Shown here piece by piece: positions 45,780 through 58,272 of a stretch of DNA of 64,000 nucleotides. This stretch comes from Orobanche coerulescens (Eukaryota; Streptophyta; Magnoliopsida; Lamiales; Orobanchaceae): the NCBI GenBank assembly GCA_033398695.1, contig JAWKAU010000240.1, positions 1 to 64,000 on the forward strand, read 5' to 3'. Numbering within the stretch: the stretch's first letter is position 1; every line of letters starts with the position of its first letter. Below the pieces are notes generated by a model, which was given only the letters and a program-made list of their open reading frames with translations, had not been told where the DNA came from and ran no database searches. The position numbers were made by a program, and so were the translations under genes.

Positions 45780-48139
45780 TGTAACACCCCCGATATATTC
45801 AGGAATATTACAGCGCCGTAAATCCTTTACAAAAGGATTTACAAGGCTGAAGAATTGAACAGACATTAAAAGGTACTAACGAATGGAAATAACGAAATTA
45901 AGATACAACAGTCCTGACCAAATACTGAAAGTACAATTGTTCAACAGGAACTTAATAATACATCACCAAATTCAAATTCAGCATAAATGACTTCGTACTC
46001 GAGTACTTATTGAAATAACCAATAAACAACAGACAAATAAACCCGGTCGGGACATCACTCTGCACCCTCGTCGTCATGCAGCTCTCCAGTGGTTGTTTTC
46101 CCGCTCTCCTGGATCCTGAATAAAAACAAAATGTTCACCCCCGAAGTGTTAGCACAACGATGCTAGTACAAGTACCACAACATATTATTCAACGTCACAC
46201 GCAGAATAATAATAATAACGTAAATGATAAAATGTCAAACGAGTCTTCTCCTGCGAGAAACTCAAACATAACATACACAATTGATAATCACAACATGATA
46301 TCATAACATACACATGGTAATTCCGTCGATCCAGCGTTCACTGCCTAGAACCCACGATGATCCCGTCAGACCAACCCGTGGTGGAAAAACCCGTCCGATG
46401 ATCCGGTATGCGCTAGCATAGATCCCCCGATGATCCCGTCGGACCAACACGAGGTGGACATACAACAACAACATACATGCACGACAATATGTATAACATC
46501 AATACATAAAACAATTAAAGTACTTGCCTCGATTTGAAGACAAGAACAATACTTCCACGAAAACGAACACTCGAAGGTCGTCCTCCTCAATCAATCACGT
46601 AACAAGATCAAACCTTAACAAAAGAAATGATATAGGATTTATCTCACGTAGTACGAATGTTTAACAATTCGATTTACGGCCAAAAGTTCATAAAATGTAA
46701 TCTGCCTGAACTGCTTAGCGCACGCTAAGTACTCTGTGTAGCGTGCGTTAAGTCTGCTCGATAGCGCATGCAAACAACAAAGTCTAGCATACGCTAACTA
46801 TGCAGGGTCAGTACTTCACTGATCAGTCGACTGACTCGTCTGATGGCCTAGCGTACGCTAACTCGTGCTTGATAGCGCACGTTAATCTATATAGCTTAGC
46901 GTGCGCTAACTCTGCATGGCAGTTTACTGCTGGGCAGTAAACTGTTCTCATCATGATCAAAACAATGAAATCTTCCGTGATAATTCATATTACTTCCATG
47001 AATATCATGTTCATACGATTATGAATGATCTTACGGATAACAACAACTTCGGATTCAAGGATATGCATACCATTATAAAACCATATTCCATTCGACTACA
47101 ATTCTTCATATGACGATTCGAAAGGCTTAACGGTTGATATCAACACCTTATATCCATCGAAATTATCATGCTGTAGTTGTTTAACATTCCATCTATACTA
47201 GATAAGTCCTTCCATGATCAATCCCTTAGATTCATCTAACAATAATGATGTTAAAGTCAAATCCATGATTGTTATGAAGTCATCTACTATATTTGGATTA
47301 CCAATGATAGAAGCTTCCTTTACTTGTTCAATGTAATAAGATTCGAATCATGATAATCATAATCAAGGTACTTAAGGCTTATTCATCTCAATATTCCAAA
47401 CATGATGTACTTTGGATAATTCACTTATGAAAATCAATATCTCGTTAATATGATCATCCAATTCTTTAGAATCCAACTCTAAGTCTGGAGATAGGTTGAA
47501 CATACCTTAATATGATGAAAATCATTGAACCGTAAGGTAGAATCCGACTCCGGTTGGTTGTATGCCACTCCAAGGTGCTATTCCACTTCAATGATTACTC
47601 CCAAGTGATAACCAATATACAAAGACCAACAATATGTGTTCTAAGTGTGTAGAAGGATTATTACAGCTCTCTGGCCTCTCAAGAATGAAGAATGGACGAA
47701 TGAAATGTAAGCCAAAACGGGTTGTTGTCCCATTTATAATATTCTGCAATTTAACAAGTTAGCGCACGCTACTAAGCTTTCCTTAGCGCGCGCTAATAAG
47801 AGTTGACTTCAGAACTGTCCAGGTTCATCCGCGGGAATCTTATCCGGACCCATGTCCCGGCTGGCGCATGTGCTAGCCGTCCCGCTCAATAATTGAGTTC
47901 TTAGCGCACGCAACTCCTACATGCATAGCGTGCGCTAGTAGTAGCCTGATAGCGCGCATTAAGCTACATTCTTAGCGTGCGCTATCACGAGTTTGCATGA
48001 GAAATTTTGCATGTTGTTTTACTTATGTACAAAGATATCAATGCAAGAAATATCATACTCCAATAATCAAAACCATAAATCCGAATAATACAGGGTTTGA
48101 ATACAGATGAAATACACCGTAATAAATCTGGATATTACA
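45780..48139 (-). repeat. Tekay 2 3' LTR
   Basis: On the minus strand TGTAATATCC...GGGGGTGTTACA. Motif clusters lie at 46715-46915 and 47758-48000, a minus-strand TATA-like box at about 47731-47742, GAGGCAAGTACTT at 46518-46530 and tandem modules at 46325-46452. Compared with the other LTR it lacks one inverted-repeat unit near 46855 and has an extra ~20 bp near 47866-47885. Confidence 0.9.
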
Positions 48140-48170
48140 TACTCTCCTACTAAAAAGGAGTTTCGTCCCG
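48140..48170 (-). other. Tekay 2 polypurine tract region
   Basis: On the minus strand GGGACGAAACTCC, TTTTTAGTAGGAGAGTA, then the LTR. Matches the corresponding region of Tekay 1. Confidence 0.7.
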
Positions 48171-48174
48171 AAAC

Positions 48175-49179
48175 TCAAGACGAAAATAACAAGAGATCTC
48201 TAGACTTCATATCAGCTTCCGTTTCCCAGGTGGCTTCTTCCATTCCGTGACGTGACCATTGAACTTTGACCAAAACGATTGGTTTGTTCCTCAGCTGCTT
48301 AACTCGACTCTCGAGTATCTTGACCGGTCTTTCTTCAAACGTCCCATCCTCCGCGACTTCGATCTCGCCGAAATCAATGATATGACTGGGATCTGGTATA
48401 TAGCTCCGTAACTGGGATACGTGGAACACGTTATGAACATGGCTCAATGACGGCGGCAATGCTAATCTGTATGCCAATTCTCCAACTCTCTCAAAGATCT
48501 CAAATGGTCCGATATATCTCGGACTCAGCTTTCCTTTCCTTCCGAAACGAAAGATTCCCCAAGTAGGAGAAACCTTTAAAAGTACGTGGTCTCCCGTACT
48601 GAACTCCAAAGGGCGACGGCGTACGTCTGCGTAAGATTTCTGGTGATTTTGGGCGGTTAACAGCCTTTCACGAATCAAGGCTATCTTCTCTCGAGTCTGT
48701 ACGATCAACTCTGGTTCTGTTCCGATCAAGTCTGACGAATCATCCCAACATAGGGGCGATCTACATCTCCTCCCGTATAATGCCTCAAACGGTGCCATCT
48801 TAATGGAAGCATGCCAACTATTGTTGTATGTAAACTCAATCAATGGTAGATGAATTTCCCAATCGTTTGACCAATCTAAGGCACAGGCCCTTAGCATGTC
48901 TTCCACCGTTTGGATAGTCCTCTCGGATTGTCCGTCAGTCTGCGGGTGATAAGCTGTGCTGAAGTTCAATTCGGTCCCCAAGGCCTTATGAACTGCTTTC
49001 CAGAAGTGAGACACAAAACGGTCGTCTCGATCAGAAACAATGGTCTTCGGCGTACCATGCAATCGAACTATCTCCGAAATAAATACTCGTGCCAACCTCT
49101 CTGGTCCCCACGTATCCTTAATGCCTAGAAAATGAGCTGATTTGGTTAAACGATCAACTATCACCCAAATCATGTTCAT
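48175..49179 (-). pseudogene. Tekay 2 integrase core and chromodomain
   Basis: The frame of 334 residues starts within the integrase ([17 protein letters not shown]) and contains TIVSDRDDRFVSHFWKAV, AYHPQTDGQSERTIQTVEDM with the catalytic Glu, LLKVSPTWGIFRFGRKGKLS (GPY-type motif region), LPPSLSHVHNVFHVSQLRSY, and a chromodomain (residues about 285-330: VKILESRVKQLRNKPIVLVK, VQWSRHGMEEATWETEADM). The chromodomain normally binds modified histone H3 and steers insertion into heterochromatin. The zinc-binding region and the first catalytic Asp lie upstream in other frames (49180-49370), separated by single-base losses. Confidence 0.9.
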
Positions 49180-51569
49180 TCACATCTGGTTCTCGGCATA
49201 TTAGTGATAAAGTCCATCGATATGTCCTCCCACTTCCATTCGGGAATCGGGAGTGGCTTCAACATTCCGTGAGGCCGTTGATGCTCGATCTTAACCTGCG
49301 ACAAGTCAAGCATTTGAAACATAGTCCGCTACATCTTTCTTCATGTTGCCCCACGAAATTCAGCTTCAAGTCCTTATACATTTCTTGGTGCCCGGTGGAT
49401 AGAATAGAGGCGGCTGTGAGCTTCCTTCATAATCGTCTGTTTCAGAACATCATCATCGGGAACGCAGAGTCGGTTCTGAAATCTCAAAACTCCATCATCA
49501 TGAATTATGAATCTGGGGGCCTTTCCTTTGATCACTTCATCACGTAACCGAATCATCAGAGGATCATCTGCCTGTCTAGATTTGATTCCTTCGGTTAATG
49601 ATGAAGTTATCTCCATCACGCACAGTTGTCCTTGGACTCTTTGTAACCACACTTCAATTCCTTCACGAATCATCTCTCGTTGAAGGCTAAGTTGGGAGGT
49701 CAGCGTCTCCAGCATCTGAATAGAAACAGGCTTGCGGCTAAGTGTATCGGCCACTACGTTTGCTTTGCCTGGATGATATAAAATCTCCAAGTCATAGTCC
49801 TTGATCAGCTCTAACCATCTTCTTTGCCGCATGTTCAACTCTTTCTGACTGAATATGTATTTGAGACTCTTGCGATCCGTAAAGATCTGACAGTGAGTCC
49901 CGTACAGATAATGCCTCCAGATCTTTAAAGCAAAAACTACTGCTGCTAGCTCCAAATCATGTGTTGGGTAATTCACTTCATAAGGTTTCAGCTGTCGCGA
50001 CGCATAAGCGATCACCTTATCATTCTGCATCAATACGCACCCGAGTCCTTGGTTCGAAGCATCACTGTAAACTATAAATCCTCCAGTTCCCTGTGGAAGT
50101 GATAGAATTGGTGCCGTCGTCAATCTCTTCTTCAATTCATCAAAACTAGTCTGACACGACTCGTTCCACTCAAACTTTTGAGTTTTCTGCAGGAGTCGAG
50201 TAAGTGGGCGGGAGATTTTAGAAAATCCTTCCACGAATCGACGATAATATCCAGCAAGTCCTAAGAAGCTTCGGACTTGTTTCACGTTCTTTCGAGGCTT
50301 CCAATCCATAATTGCTTCGATCTTCTGAGGATCTACTCGGACTCCTTCAGCTGACACCACATGGCCGAGGAACATTACTTCTTTTAGCCAGAATTCACAC
50401 TTAGAAAGTTTGGCATACAATTGCTCGCTTCTCAAAAGTTCCAATACAATCCGCAAATGTTGCGCATGCTCTTCCGGGCTCTTAGAATACACTAAAATGT
50501 CATCAATGAACACGACCACAAATTTATCCAAAAATTCAATGAACACTCTGTTCATCAATTGCATAAATACATCAGGTGCGTTAGTGAGACCAAACGGCAT
50601 CACTACAAACTCATAATGTCCATAGCGAGTTCTGAATGCTGACTTTGGAACATCAGATTCCTTAATCCTCAGCTGATGATACCCTGATCTCAGATCGATT
50701 TTAGAAAATACTGTTGCCCCTTGCAACTGGTCAAACAGATCATCAATCCGTGGCAACGGATACTTGTTCTTAATCGTCATCTTGTTCAGCTCTCGGTAGT
50801 CAATACACAGTCGGAGCGATCCATCCTTTTTTCGGACAAAAAGAACTGGCGCTCCCCAAGGTGAAACGCTTGGCTGAATATAGCCTTTGTCCAGTAACTC
50901 CTCCAGTTGTTTCTTCAGTTCGAACATCTCAGTAGGTGCCATACGATACGGCGCCTTAGAAATTGGTGTAACTCCGGGTTCCAGCTCAATGGTAAATTCT
51001 ACATCCCTTCGTGGAGGTAGTCCAGGTAACTCGTCAGGAAATACATCTGGAAATTCGTTCACAACAGGAATGGATGAAAGTTCCACAATTTCGTCTTCTT
51101 TCTTCATTGCATAGCACCAATATCTGGTACAGCCCTGTTTCAACAATTTGACAGCTTTCATTGCCTTGATCAATTTTCCTGAGCTTCCCGGTTTCCATCC
51201 CTCAAATAGAATTTCGGAACCATCGTCAGCGATCAGCGAGATATTCCTCCTTCGGTAGTTTACAATTGCTCCATATCGATTAAGCCAATCGTCTTCGAGT
51301 ATCAGGTCGTCTCCTTGCATTTCTATCACGATCAGATTTGAGAGCCACTCCCTACCTCCAAATGATACAGGGAAATTTCTAGTTTCTAAGTTTCCGACAA
51401 TCCTTTCTCCACTCGGTAAACCAACAACATAAGGTTCACAAGTATGAAAACCGGAAATATTCAAACGATTTACACAAGACAAAGATATAAAAGAATGCGT
51501 AGCTCCTGTATCGAATAAAACGCTAAGCCGGGAAAGGATGCGGGCGATTGCACGATGCGGCAATGACAT
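49180..51569 (-). pseudogene. Tekay 2 protease, reverse transcriptase, RNase H
   Basis: A 731-residue frame (51569-49374) has the protease ([16 protein letters not shown], near residues 17-32), the reverse transcriptase ([60 protein letters not shown]) with intact FIDD at 50499-50510, and RNase H ([52 protein letters not shown]). Catalytic residues look intact. It ends within the integrase zinc-binding region by frameshift; the rest of that region (HPGTKKMYKD-like) is readable in other frames down to 49180. It begins in a different phase from gag. Confidence 0.92.
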
Positions 51570-51575
51570 CCACGA

Positions 51576-52823
51576 TCATCTGTCCTCCTCATCTCGTACA
51601 AACGTGGGGGAGCAGATCCGGCACTCGATGTCCCCTTTCGGTCCCATTGTCCTCTGCCTCGTCCGCGGCCAAAATTCTAAGGCATCTGAATACTTTGCTG
51701 CGTCATTGGAATCTTGGCTTCCATACGGGTGTTTGTGGTGTACGGGCTCTAAAAGACTTTGCAGCCTCTTCACAAAACACTGCCCGATGTCCCTCTCGTC
51801 CACAATCAAAACAAGTCACGGCAGGAAGGGGGCAATTCCGTCGATAATGCCCCGTCTGGGCGCAGTTAAAGCATTTCCTGGTAACATCAGTAATAGTTGA
51901 TGTCGCTCCGAAATTCTTTCCGCTCCTAACTGGGTGCGGAGGTTTCTTGAAAGAGTGAAAGGATGACTGGGCCTTATGGGGCCCGCTGTTCTTGTGCTCT
52001 GTAAAAGTACCAGAGACTTTCTGTTTCTTAGATTCCGAAAATTTCTCCATAGCTGCTTCCTTGATCTTATACGCCAACGCCTTATCCTGGTATTGACGGA
52101 GTGTGGTACATTCAAATCCGGACATGTACCTCTGGATTTCTGGTTTCATCCTCATATCGAAATGGATCATCATTTCTGCATCTGTTCTGACCAGATGTCG
52201 AACAAATGCCGATTTGGTTAAACGTCTTAATTGCAGGATACGGCACATCGAAGGCCGAGCGGAGAAAAACTCCCGAACTTTGGCTTCCCTCACGGGGCGA
52301 GGGCAATACTGAGCTTCCATCATCAATCTAAACTCTGTCCAATCGGCATCATGGTCTACAGGCCGGATGGCTTCCCACCATTCGGACGCTTCCCCTATCA
52401 GAAAATATTGAGCGATAGAGGCTCTCCGGTCGTCTGGGCAGTTAATTCCGGCAAAGATTTTCTCCAGTTCCTTCAACCAATGGTCCCAGGTGGGAGTCTC
52501 ATAAATACCGTCGAATTTGGGTGGTTGCATCTTCGCCACCTCTTGCAGCCACCGGTCACCTCGATTTCCCATGTCTGGGATCCCTTGCTGTCTCTCTCCC
52601 TGCTGTAGTCCCACCGCCACTTGCATTCGGTCCACGACTTGGGCGAACTGAGTCATCTGGTTCACCACTTGACGATGGATCTGCAGCGAGGATCGGTTCG
52701 TTATTAATAGATTGTTGCGGCTACTTTGAACTATGGCGGCACTGGTTAGAAGCGGCGCTTCCCTTTCGGCATTTCTTCGTCGCGTCCACGACCGCGACCA
52801 CGTCCACGTCCGCCTCTCAACAT
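51576..52823 (-). pseudogene. Tekay 2 gag with two zinc knuckles
   Basis: The Arg/Gly-rich start at 52823 (MLRGGRGRGRGRGRD) soon runs into a stop because of a one-base shift near 52765. The main frame then reads QMTQFAQVVDRMQVAVGLQQ, PPKFDGIYETPTWDHWLKEL, FAGINCPDDRRASIAQYFLI, EAQYCPRPVREAKVREFFSA and two CCHC motifs, CFNCAQTGHYRRNC and CFDCGREGHRAVFC, ending at 51703. A further tail up to 51576 lies in another phase. The knuckles bind RNA; the matrix-like core is normal in length. Confidence 0.88.
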
Positions 52824-52824
52824 A

Positions 52825-52926
52825 CTGTAAGCATAAATACTCAATATACAGGAAACAACATCGTTCTAATATTCGGGTATAAAGAGACACAACATGTAAA
52901 GAACGAGATAGAGTTTAGGAACTTAC
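52825..52926 (-). other. Possible leader intron upstream of Tekay 2 gag
   Basis: On the minus strand GTAAGT at 52926 and TATGCTTACAG ending at 52825 enclose 102 nt of T-rich sequence, one base before the gag ATG (52823). It parallels 34025-34135 and 5514-5616. Confidence 0.45.
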
Positions 52927-53041
52927 AACCACCGTTCGCATGAAGACGTAGGCAGTGCAGTGATGTCATTCACGGCCGGTTACCTCAAAAGACATAAATG
53001 ACCCCTATTTTAACCCAACGGCCAAGATATCCATAATCTTA

Positions 53042-53053
53042 GCTCCGATACCA
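53042..53053 (-). other. Tekay 2 primer-binding site
   Basis: On the minus strand TGGTATCGGAGC, five bases after the 5' LTR. Confidence 0.8.
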
Positions 53054-53058
53054 TATTC

Positions 53059-55409
53059 TGTAACACCCCCGATATATTCAGGAATATTACAGCGCCGTAA
53101 ATCCTTTACATAAGGATTTACAGGGCTGAAGAATTGAACAGACATTAAAAGGTACTAACAAATGGAAATAACGGAATTAAGATACAACAGTCCTGACCAA
53201 ATACTGAAAGTACAATTGTTCGACAGGAACTTAATAATACATCACCAAATTCAAATTCAGCATAAATGACTTCGTACTCGAGTACTTATTGAAATAACCA
53301 ATAAACAACAGACAAATAAACCCGGTCGGGACATCACTCTGCACCCTCGTCGTCATGCAGCTCCAGTGGTTGTTTTACCGCTCTCCTGGATCCTGAACAT
53401 AAACAAAATGTTCACCCCCGAAGGGGTTAGCACAACGATGCTAGTACAAGTACCACAACATATTATTCAACGTCACACGCAGAATAATAATAATAACGTA
53501 AATGATAAAATGTCAAACGAGTCTTCTCCTGCGAGAAACTCAAACATAACATACACAATTGATAATCACAACATGATATCATAACATACACATGGTAATT
53601 CCGTCGATCCAGCGTTCACTGTCTAGAACCCACGATGATCCCGTCAGACCAACCCGTGGTGGAAAAACCCGTCCGATGATCCGGTATGCGCTAGCATAGA
53701 TCCCCCGATGATCCCGTCGGACCAACACGAGGTGGACATACAACAACGACATACATGCACGACAATATGTATAACATCAATACATAAAACAATTAAAGTA
53801 CTTGCCTCGATTCGAAGACAAGAACAATACTTCCACGAAAACGAACACTCGAAGGTCGTCCTCCTCAATAAATCACGTAACAAGATCAAACCTTAACAAA
53901 ATAAATGATATAGGATTTATCTCACGTAGTATGAATGCTTAACAATTCGATTTACGGCCAAAAGTTCATAAAATGTAATCTGCCTGAACTGCTTAGCGCA
54001 CGCTAAGTACTCTGTGTAGCGTGCGTTAAGTCTGCTCGATAGCGCATGCAAACAACAAAGTCTAGCATACGCTAACTATGCATGGTCAGTACTTCGACTG
54101 ACTCGTCTGATGGCCTAGCGTACGTTACGTACCAAACGTAGCGTACGCTAACTCGTGCTTGATAACGCACGTTAATCTATATAGCTTAGCGTGCGCTAAC
54201 TCTGCATGGCAGTTTACTGCTGGGCAGTAAACTGTTCTCATCATGATCAAAACAATGAAATCTTCCGTGATAATTCATGTTACTTCCATGAATATCATGT
54301 TCATACGATTATGAATGATCTTACGGATAACAACAACTTCGGATTCAAGGATATGCATACCATTATAAAACCATATTCCATTCGACTACAATTCTTCATA
54401 TGACGATTCGAAAGGCTTAACGGTTGATATCAACACCTTATATCCATCGAAATTATCATGCTGTAGTTGTTTAACATTCCATCTATACTAGATAAGTCCT
54501 TCCATGATCAATCCCTTAGATTCATCTAACAATAATGATGTTAAAGTCAAATCCATGATTGTTATGAAGTCATCTATTAGATTCGGATTACCAATGATAG
54601 AAGCTTCCTTTACTTGTTCAATGTAATAAGATTCGAATCATGATAATCATAATCAAGGTACTTAAGGCTTATTCATCTCAATATTCCAAACATGATGTAC
54701 TTTGGATAATTCACTTATGAAAATCAATATCTCGTTAATATGATCATCCAATTCTTTAGAATCCAACTCTAAGTTTGGAGATAGGTTGAACATACCTTAA
54801 TATGATGAAAATCACTGAACCGTAAGGTAGAATCCGACTCCGGTTGGTTGTATGCCACTCCAAGGTGCTATTCCACTTCAATGATTACTCCCAAGTGATA
54901 ACCAATATACAAAGACCAACAAGATGTGTTCTAAGTGTGTAGAAGGATTATTACAGCTCTCTGGCCTCTCAAGAATGAAGAATGGACGAATGAAATGTAA
55001 GCCAAAACGGGTTGTTGTCCCATTTATAATATTCTGCATTTTAACAAGTTAGCGCACGCTACTAAGCTTTCCTTAGCGCGCGCTAATAAGAGTTGACTTC
55101 AGAACTGTCCAGGTTCATCCGCGGGAATCTTATCCGGACCCATGTCCCGTCCCGCTCAATAATTGAGTTCTTAGCGCACGCAACTCCTACATGCATAGCG
55201 TGCGCTAGTAGTAGCCTGATAGCGCGCGTTAAGCTACATTCTTAGCGTGCGCTATCACGAGTTTGCATGAGAAATTTTGCATGTTGTTTTACTTATGTAC
55301 AAAGATATCAATGCAAGAAATATCATACTCCAATAATCAAAACCATAAATCCGAATAATATAGGGTTTGAATACAGATGAAATACACCGTAATAAATCCG
55401 GATATTACA
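53059..55409 (-). repeat. Tekay 2 5' LTR
   Basis: Partner of 45780-48139. Inverted-repeat clusters at 53990-54200 and 55048-55255, tandem modules at 53603-53738, GAGGCAAGTACTT near 53796-53808. It carries an extra TTACGTACCAAACGTAGCGT unit near 54125-54144. Confidence 0.9.
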
Positions 55410-55759
55410 GCGGTCGCGGCCACTTTCGTGGTCGAGATCGAGGTCGTGGCCGTGATTATGGAAATTACTTTGGGCCTCCCAAAAATAAAATGATTAATAA
55501 AAATCAACAAGACAAAGATAAGTGTGTCCAAGAAGGTTCATCCAATAAAAATGAAAATTCTTGTTTCAGATGCGGGAAAAAGGGACATGGGGCTAAGGCA
55601 TGTAAAACGCCAGGCCATATTTGTAAAATGTATAAGGCATCTCTGAAAAATAAAGAAAAGAAAGTCAATTTTCATGAACATGAACCTGAGGACGATTCAA
55701 CTTACCTAGAAGCTGCAAATTTTACTGAGGATGCAAACGTGGACATGGACATGGAATAA
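55410..55759 (+). CDS. Copia gag, 3' part with zinc knuckle
   Basis: After the duplicated GCGGT the Arg/Gly-rich region continues in phase (RGHFRGRDRGRGRDYG), then a complete CCHC knuckle CFRCGKKGHGAKAC and TPGHICKMYKASLKNKEK, ending in an acidic tail and a stop at 55757-55759. The knuckle binds genomic RNA in this family. A 180-bp AT-rich spacer (55760-55940) precedes the pol frame. Confidence 0.88.
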
Positions 55760-55940
55760 AATAAATAAATAAATAAATATGTGATTTCCATGTTTGTTGC
55801 ATCTTTATTGTACTTGTTTGTATTCTCTTGTTTGAAATGTGTATTATCTCAATTGAAGTTTATATGAAGTATTTAATAAATGTTATTATATTAAGCTAAC
55901 TTACCATCTTTTATTCTTATATTCTTATTCATTAAGGAGT

Positions 55941-57293
55941 TTGAGTATGGAAGGTATTGGAGACATTTGCATCTCGGACAGTGGCACAACTCATACAATC
56001 CTCAAAAATAAAAAATATTTTACTGAGGTACAATCTACAAAAACAGTAATAAATACAATTTCAAGTCCCGCGAACTTGATTGAAGGAACAGGTAATGCTA
56101 AATTCATATTACCAAATGGAACAAAATTTGTCATTAATAATGCTTTATTTTCTCCAAAATCTAAGAGAAACTTGTTGAGCTTTAATGACATATACCGTCA
56201 AGGATATGATACTGAAACAGTAACTGAAGGTTATATGAAATATATGTATATTACTGCTAATATTTTGGGAAAGAAATAAATATTGGAAAAACTACCACAA
56301 TTATCTCGTGGATTACATTATACACATATTCATGAAACTGAATGTAATTTGATAATAAAAGAGGATCCCAAAATATTGACATTATGGCATGAACGCCTAA
56401 GTCATCCTGGGTCCACGATGATGAGAAAAATAATTAATAGTACACATGGTCACCCAATGAAAGGTATAAAACTCATAAATAATAAACTATGTGAAGCTTG
56501 TTCTCTTGAAAAGTTTATAACAAGGCATTTACGAGGCAGACTTGAAAAGGAATCACCTACATTTCTCGAAAGAATTCAAGGTGACATATGTGGACCTATT
56601 GATCTACCATCAGGACCTTTCAGGTATTTTATGATTTTAATTGATGCATCTAGTAGATGGTCACATATTTGTTTATTGTCAAGTCGTGATATGGCATTTG
56701 CAAGATTCCTTGTACAAATAATCAAACTAAAGGCACAATTTCCTGATTATACTATACGGAATGTGAGACTTGACAATGCTGGTGAATTCACATCACAAGT
56801 ATTTAATGATTATTGTATGTCAATTGGAATTACAGTCGAACATCCTGTTCCGCATGTGCATACACAAAATGGTTTAGCTGAATCATTAATTAAACGCCTT
56901 TAATATATTGCTAGACCACTAATAATGAGAACAAAGCTACTAGTTACTGTTTGGGGTCATGCAATTTTACATGCTGCTTCACTAATAAGGTTAAGACCAA
57001 GTGCTAATCATAAATATACTCCATATCAACTTGCACTTGGTCAGGAGCTAGATGTTTCCCATATAAAAATTTTTTGTTGTGCAGTATATGTACCAATAGC
57101 TACCCCACAAAGAACAAAAATGGGACCTCAAAGAAGGTTGGGAATATATGTTGGGTTTGACTCACCCTCTATTATTAGATATCTTGAACCTCTAACAGGT
57201 GATGTTTTTCAAGGAAGATTTGTTGATTGTCATTTTGATGAGACAGGATTCCCAACCTTAGGGGGGGTAATAAACAGCTGGAAAAGGAAATAA
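55941..57293 (+). pseudogene. Copia protease and integrase, with stops
   Basis: One frame holds protease (ICISDSGTTHTILKNKKYFT, KRNLLSFNDIYRQGY), a gag-pre-integrase region (LWHERLSHPGSTMMRKI, LCEACSLEKF) and the integrase core (GDICGPIDLPSGPFRYF, MILIDASSRWSHICLL, VRLDNAGEFTSQVFNDYC, HTQNGLAESLIKRL). All three acidic catalytic residues appear present. Stops interrupt it at 56277-56279 and 56901-56903. A G run at 57261-57267 (within TLGG) shifts the frame, so the linker continues in another phase at 57295. Confidence 0.85.
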
Positions 57294-57294
57294 C

Positions 57295-57822
57295 ATGGTA
57301 TGTACCATCATTATTACATTTGGATCATATACAAAATCATGGGAAGAAAATGTAAGAAAAATTTTACATTTACAAGGTTTGGCAAATGAATTGCCAGATG
57401 CATTTACTGATATGAAAAGAGTGACAAAGTCACATGTACCAGCTATTAATACTCCTGCTCGGGTTGAAGTTCCAAAAGAAAATGAAAATAGAAGTACATC
57501 TAAAGCACGCTTAAAGCGTGGAAGGCCTGTTGGTTCCAAAGACAAAAATCCCCGGAAAACAAAAATAGCCAATATAAATGAATGTGCTAAAGAAGCACAA
57601 AATGATGAAAAATATGATCATGTTGAAACACAAGCTGAGGCAAATAAGGAAGTCATTGAAAATGAAACTGAAAATACAAATGATCTCGAGATATCTATTA
57701 ATTATATTAATACGGAGAATTTATGGAACAGGAAAAATAATCACATTGATGAGATATTTGCATACTCCATTGCGTGTGATATAATAATTAGAGATGACGA
57801 TCCTGAACTCATATATATTTAA
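57295..57822 (+). pseudogene. Copia pol linker
   Basis: A charged, low-complexity stretch (KARLKRGRPVGSKDKNPRKT, EAQNDEKYDHVETQAEANKE) linking integrase and reverse transcriptase, as in other copia polyproteins. The KRGRPVGSKDK segment resembles an AT-hook. It ends in a stop at 57820-57822; RPDWPKWKDAIDAELNSLRK then leads toward the reverse transcriptase after it. Confidence 0.75.
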
Positions 57823-57897
57823 TGTCAAAATAGACCTGATTGGCCAAAATGGAAAGATGCAATAGATGCCGAACTAAATTCTCTTAGAAAATGAAAA

Positions 57898-58177
57898 GTG
57901 TTTGGACCGATTGTTGTCACACCCAGTAATGTGAAACCTGTTGGGTATAAATGGGTCTTTGTAAGGAAACGAAATGAGAAAAACCAGATTGTAACATACA
58001 AGGCTCGTCTTGTTGCACAAGGTTTTTCACAAAGACCTGGGATTGATTATGAGGTAACATATTCTCCTGTTATGGATGCCATTACTTTTCGTTATTTAAT
58101 TAGTTTATCGGTATCTTATAATCTTAATATGCATCTCATGGATGTTGTTACAGCATATTTATATGGATCACTTGATG

Positions 58178-58272
<95 letters not shown>

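Larger units (their letters stand above)
45780..55409 (-). mobile_element. Ty3/gypsy Tekay-like chromovirus 2, 9.6 kb, in copia gag
   Basis: LTRs 45780-48139 and 53059-55409 (2360 and 2351 bp), target duplication GCGGT at 45775-45779 and 55410-55414. On the minus strand: primer site, gag with two zinc knuckles, protease, reverse transcriptase, RNase H, integrase and a C-terminal chromodomain. That combination places it in the Tekay/Del chromoviruses. It is the best-preserved coding element here, with a 731-residue intact protease-to-RNase H frame. Three or more frameshifts (gag start, gag/pol, RNase H/integrase) still break the polyprotein. Confidence 0.93.
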
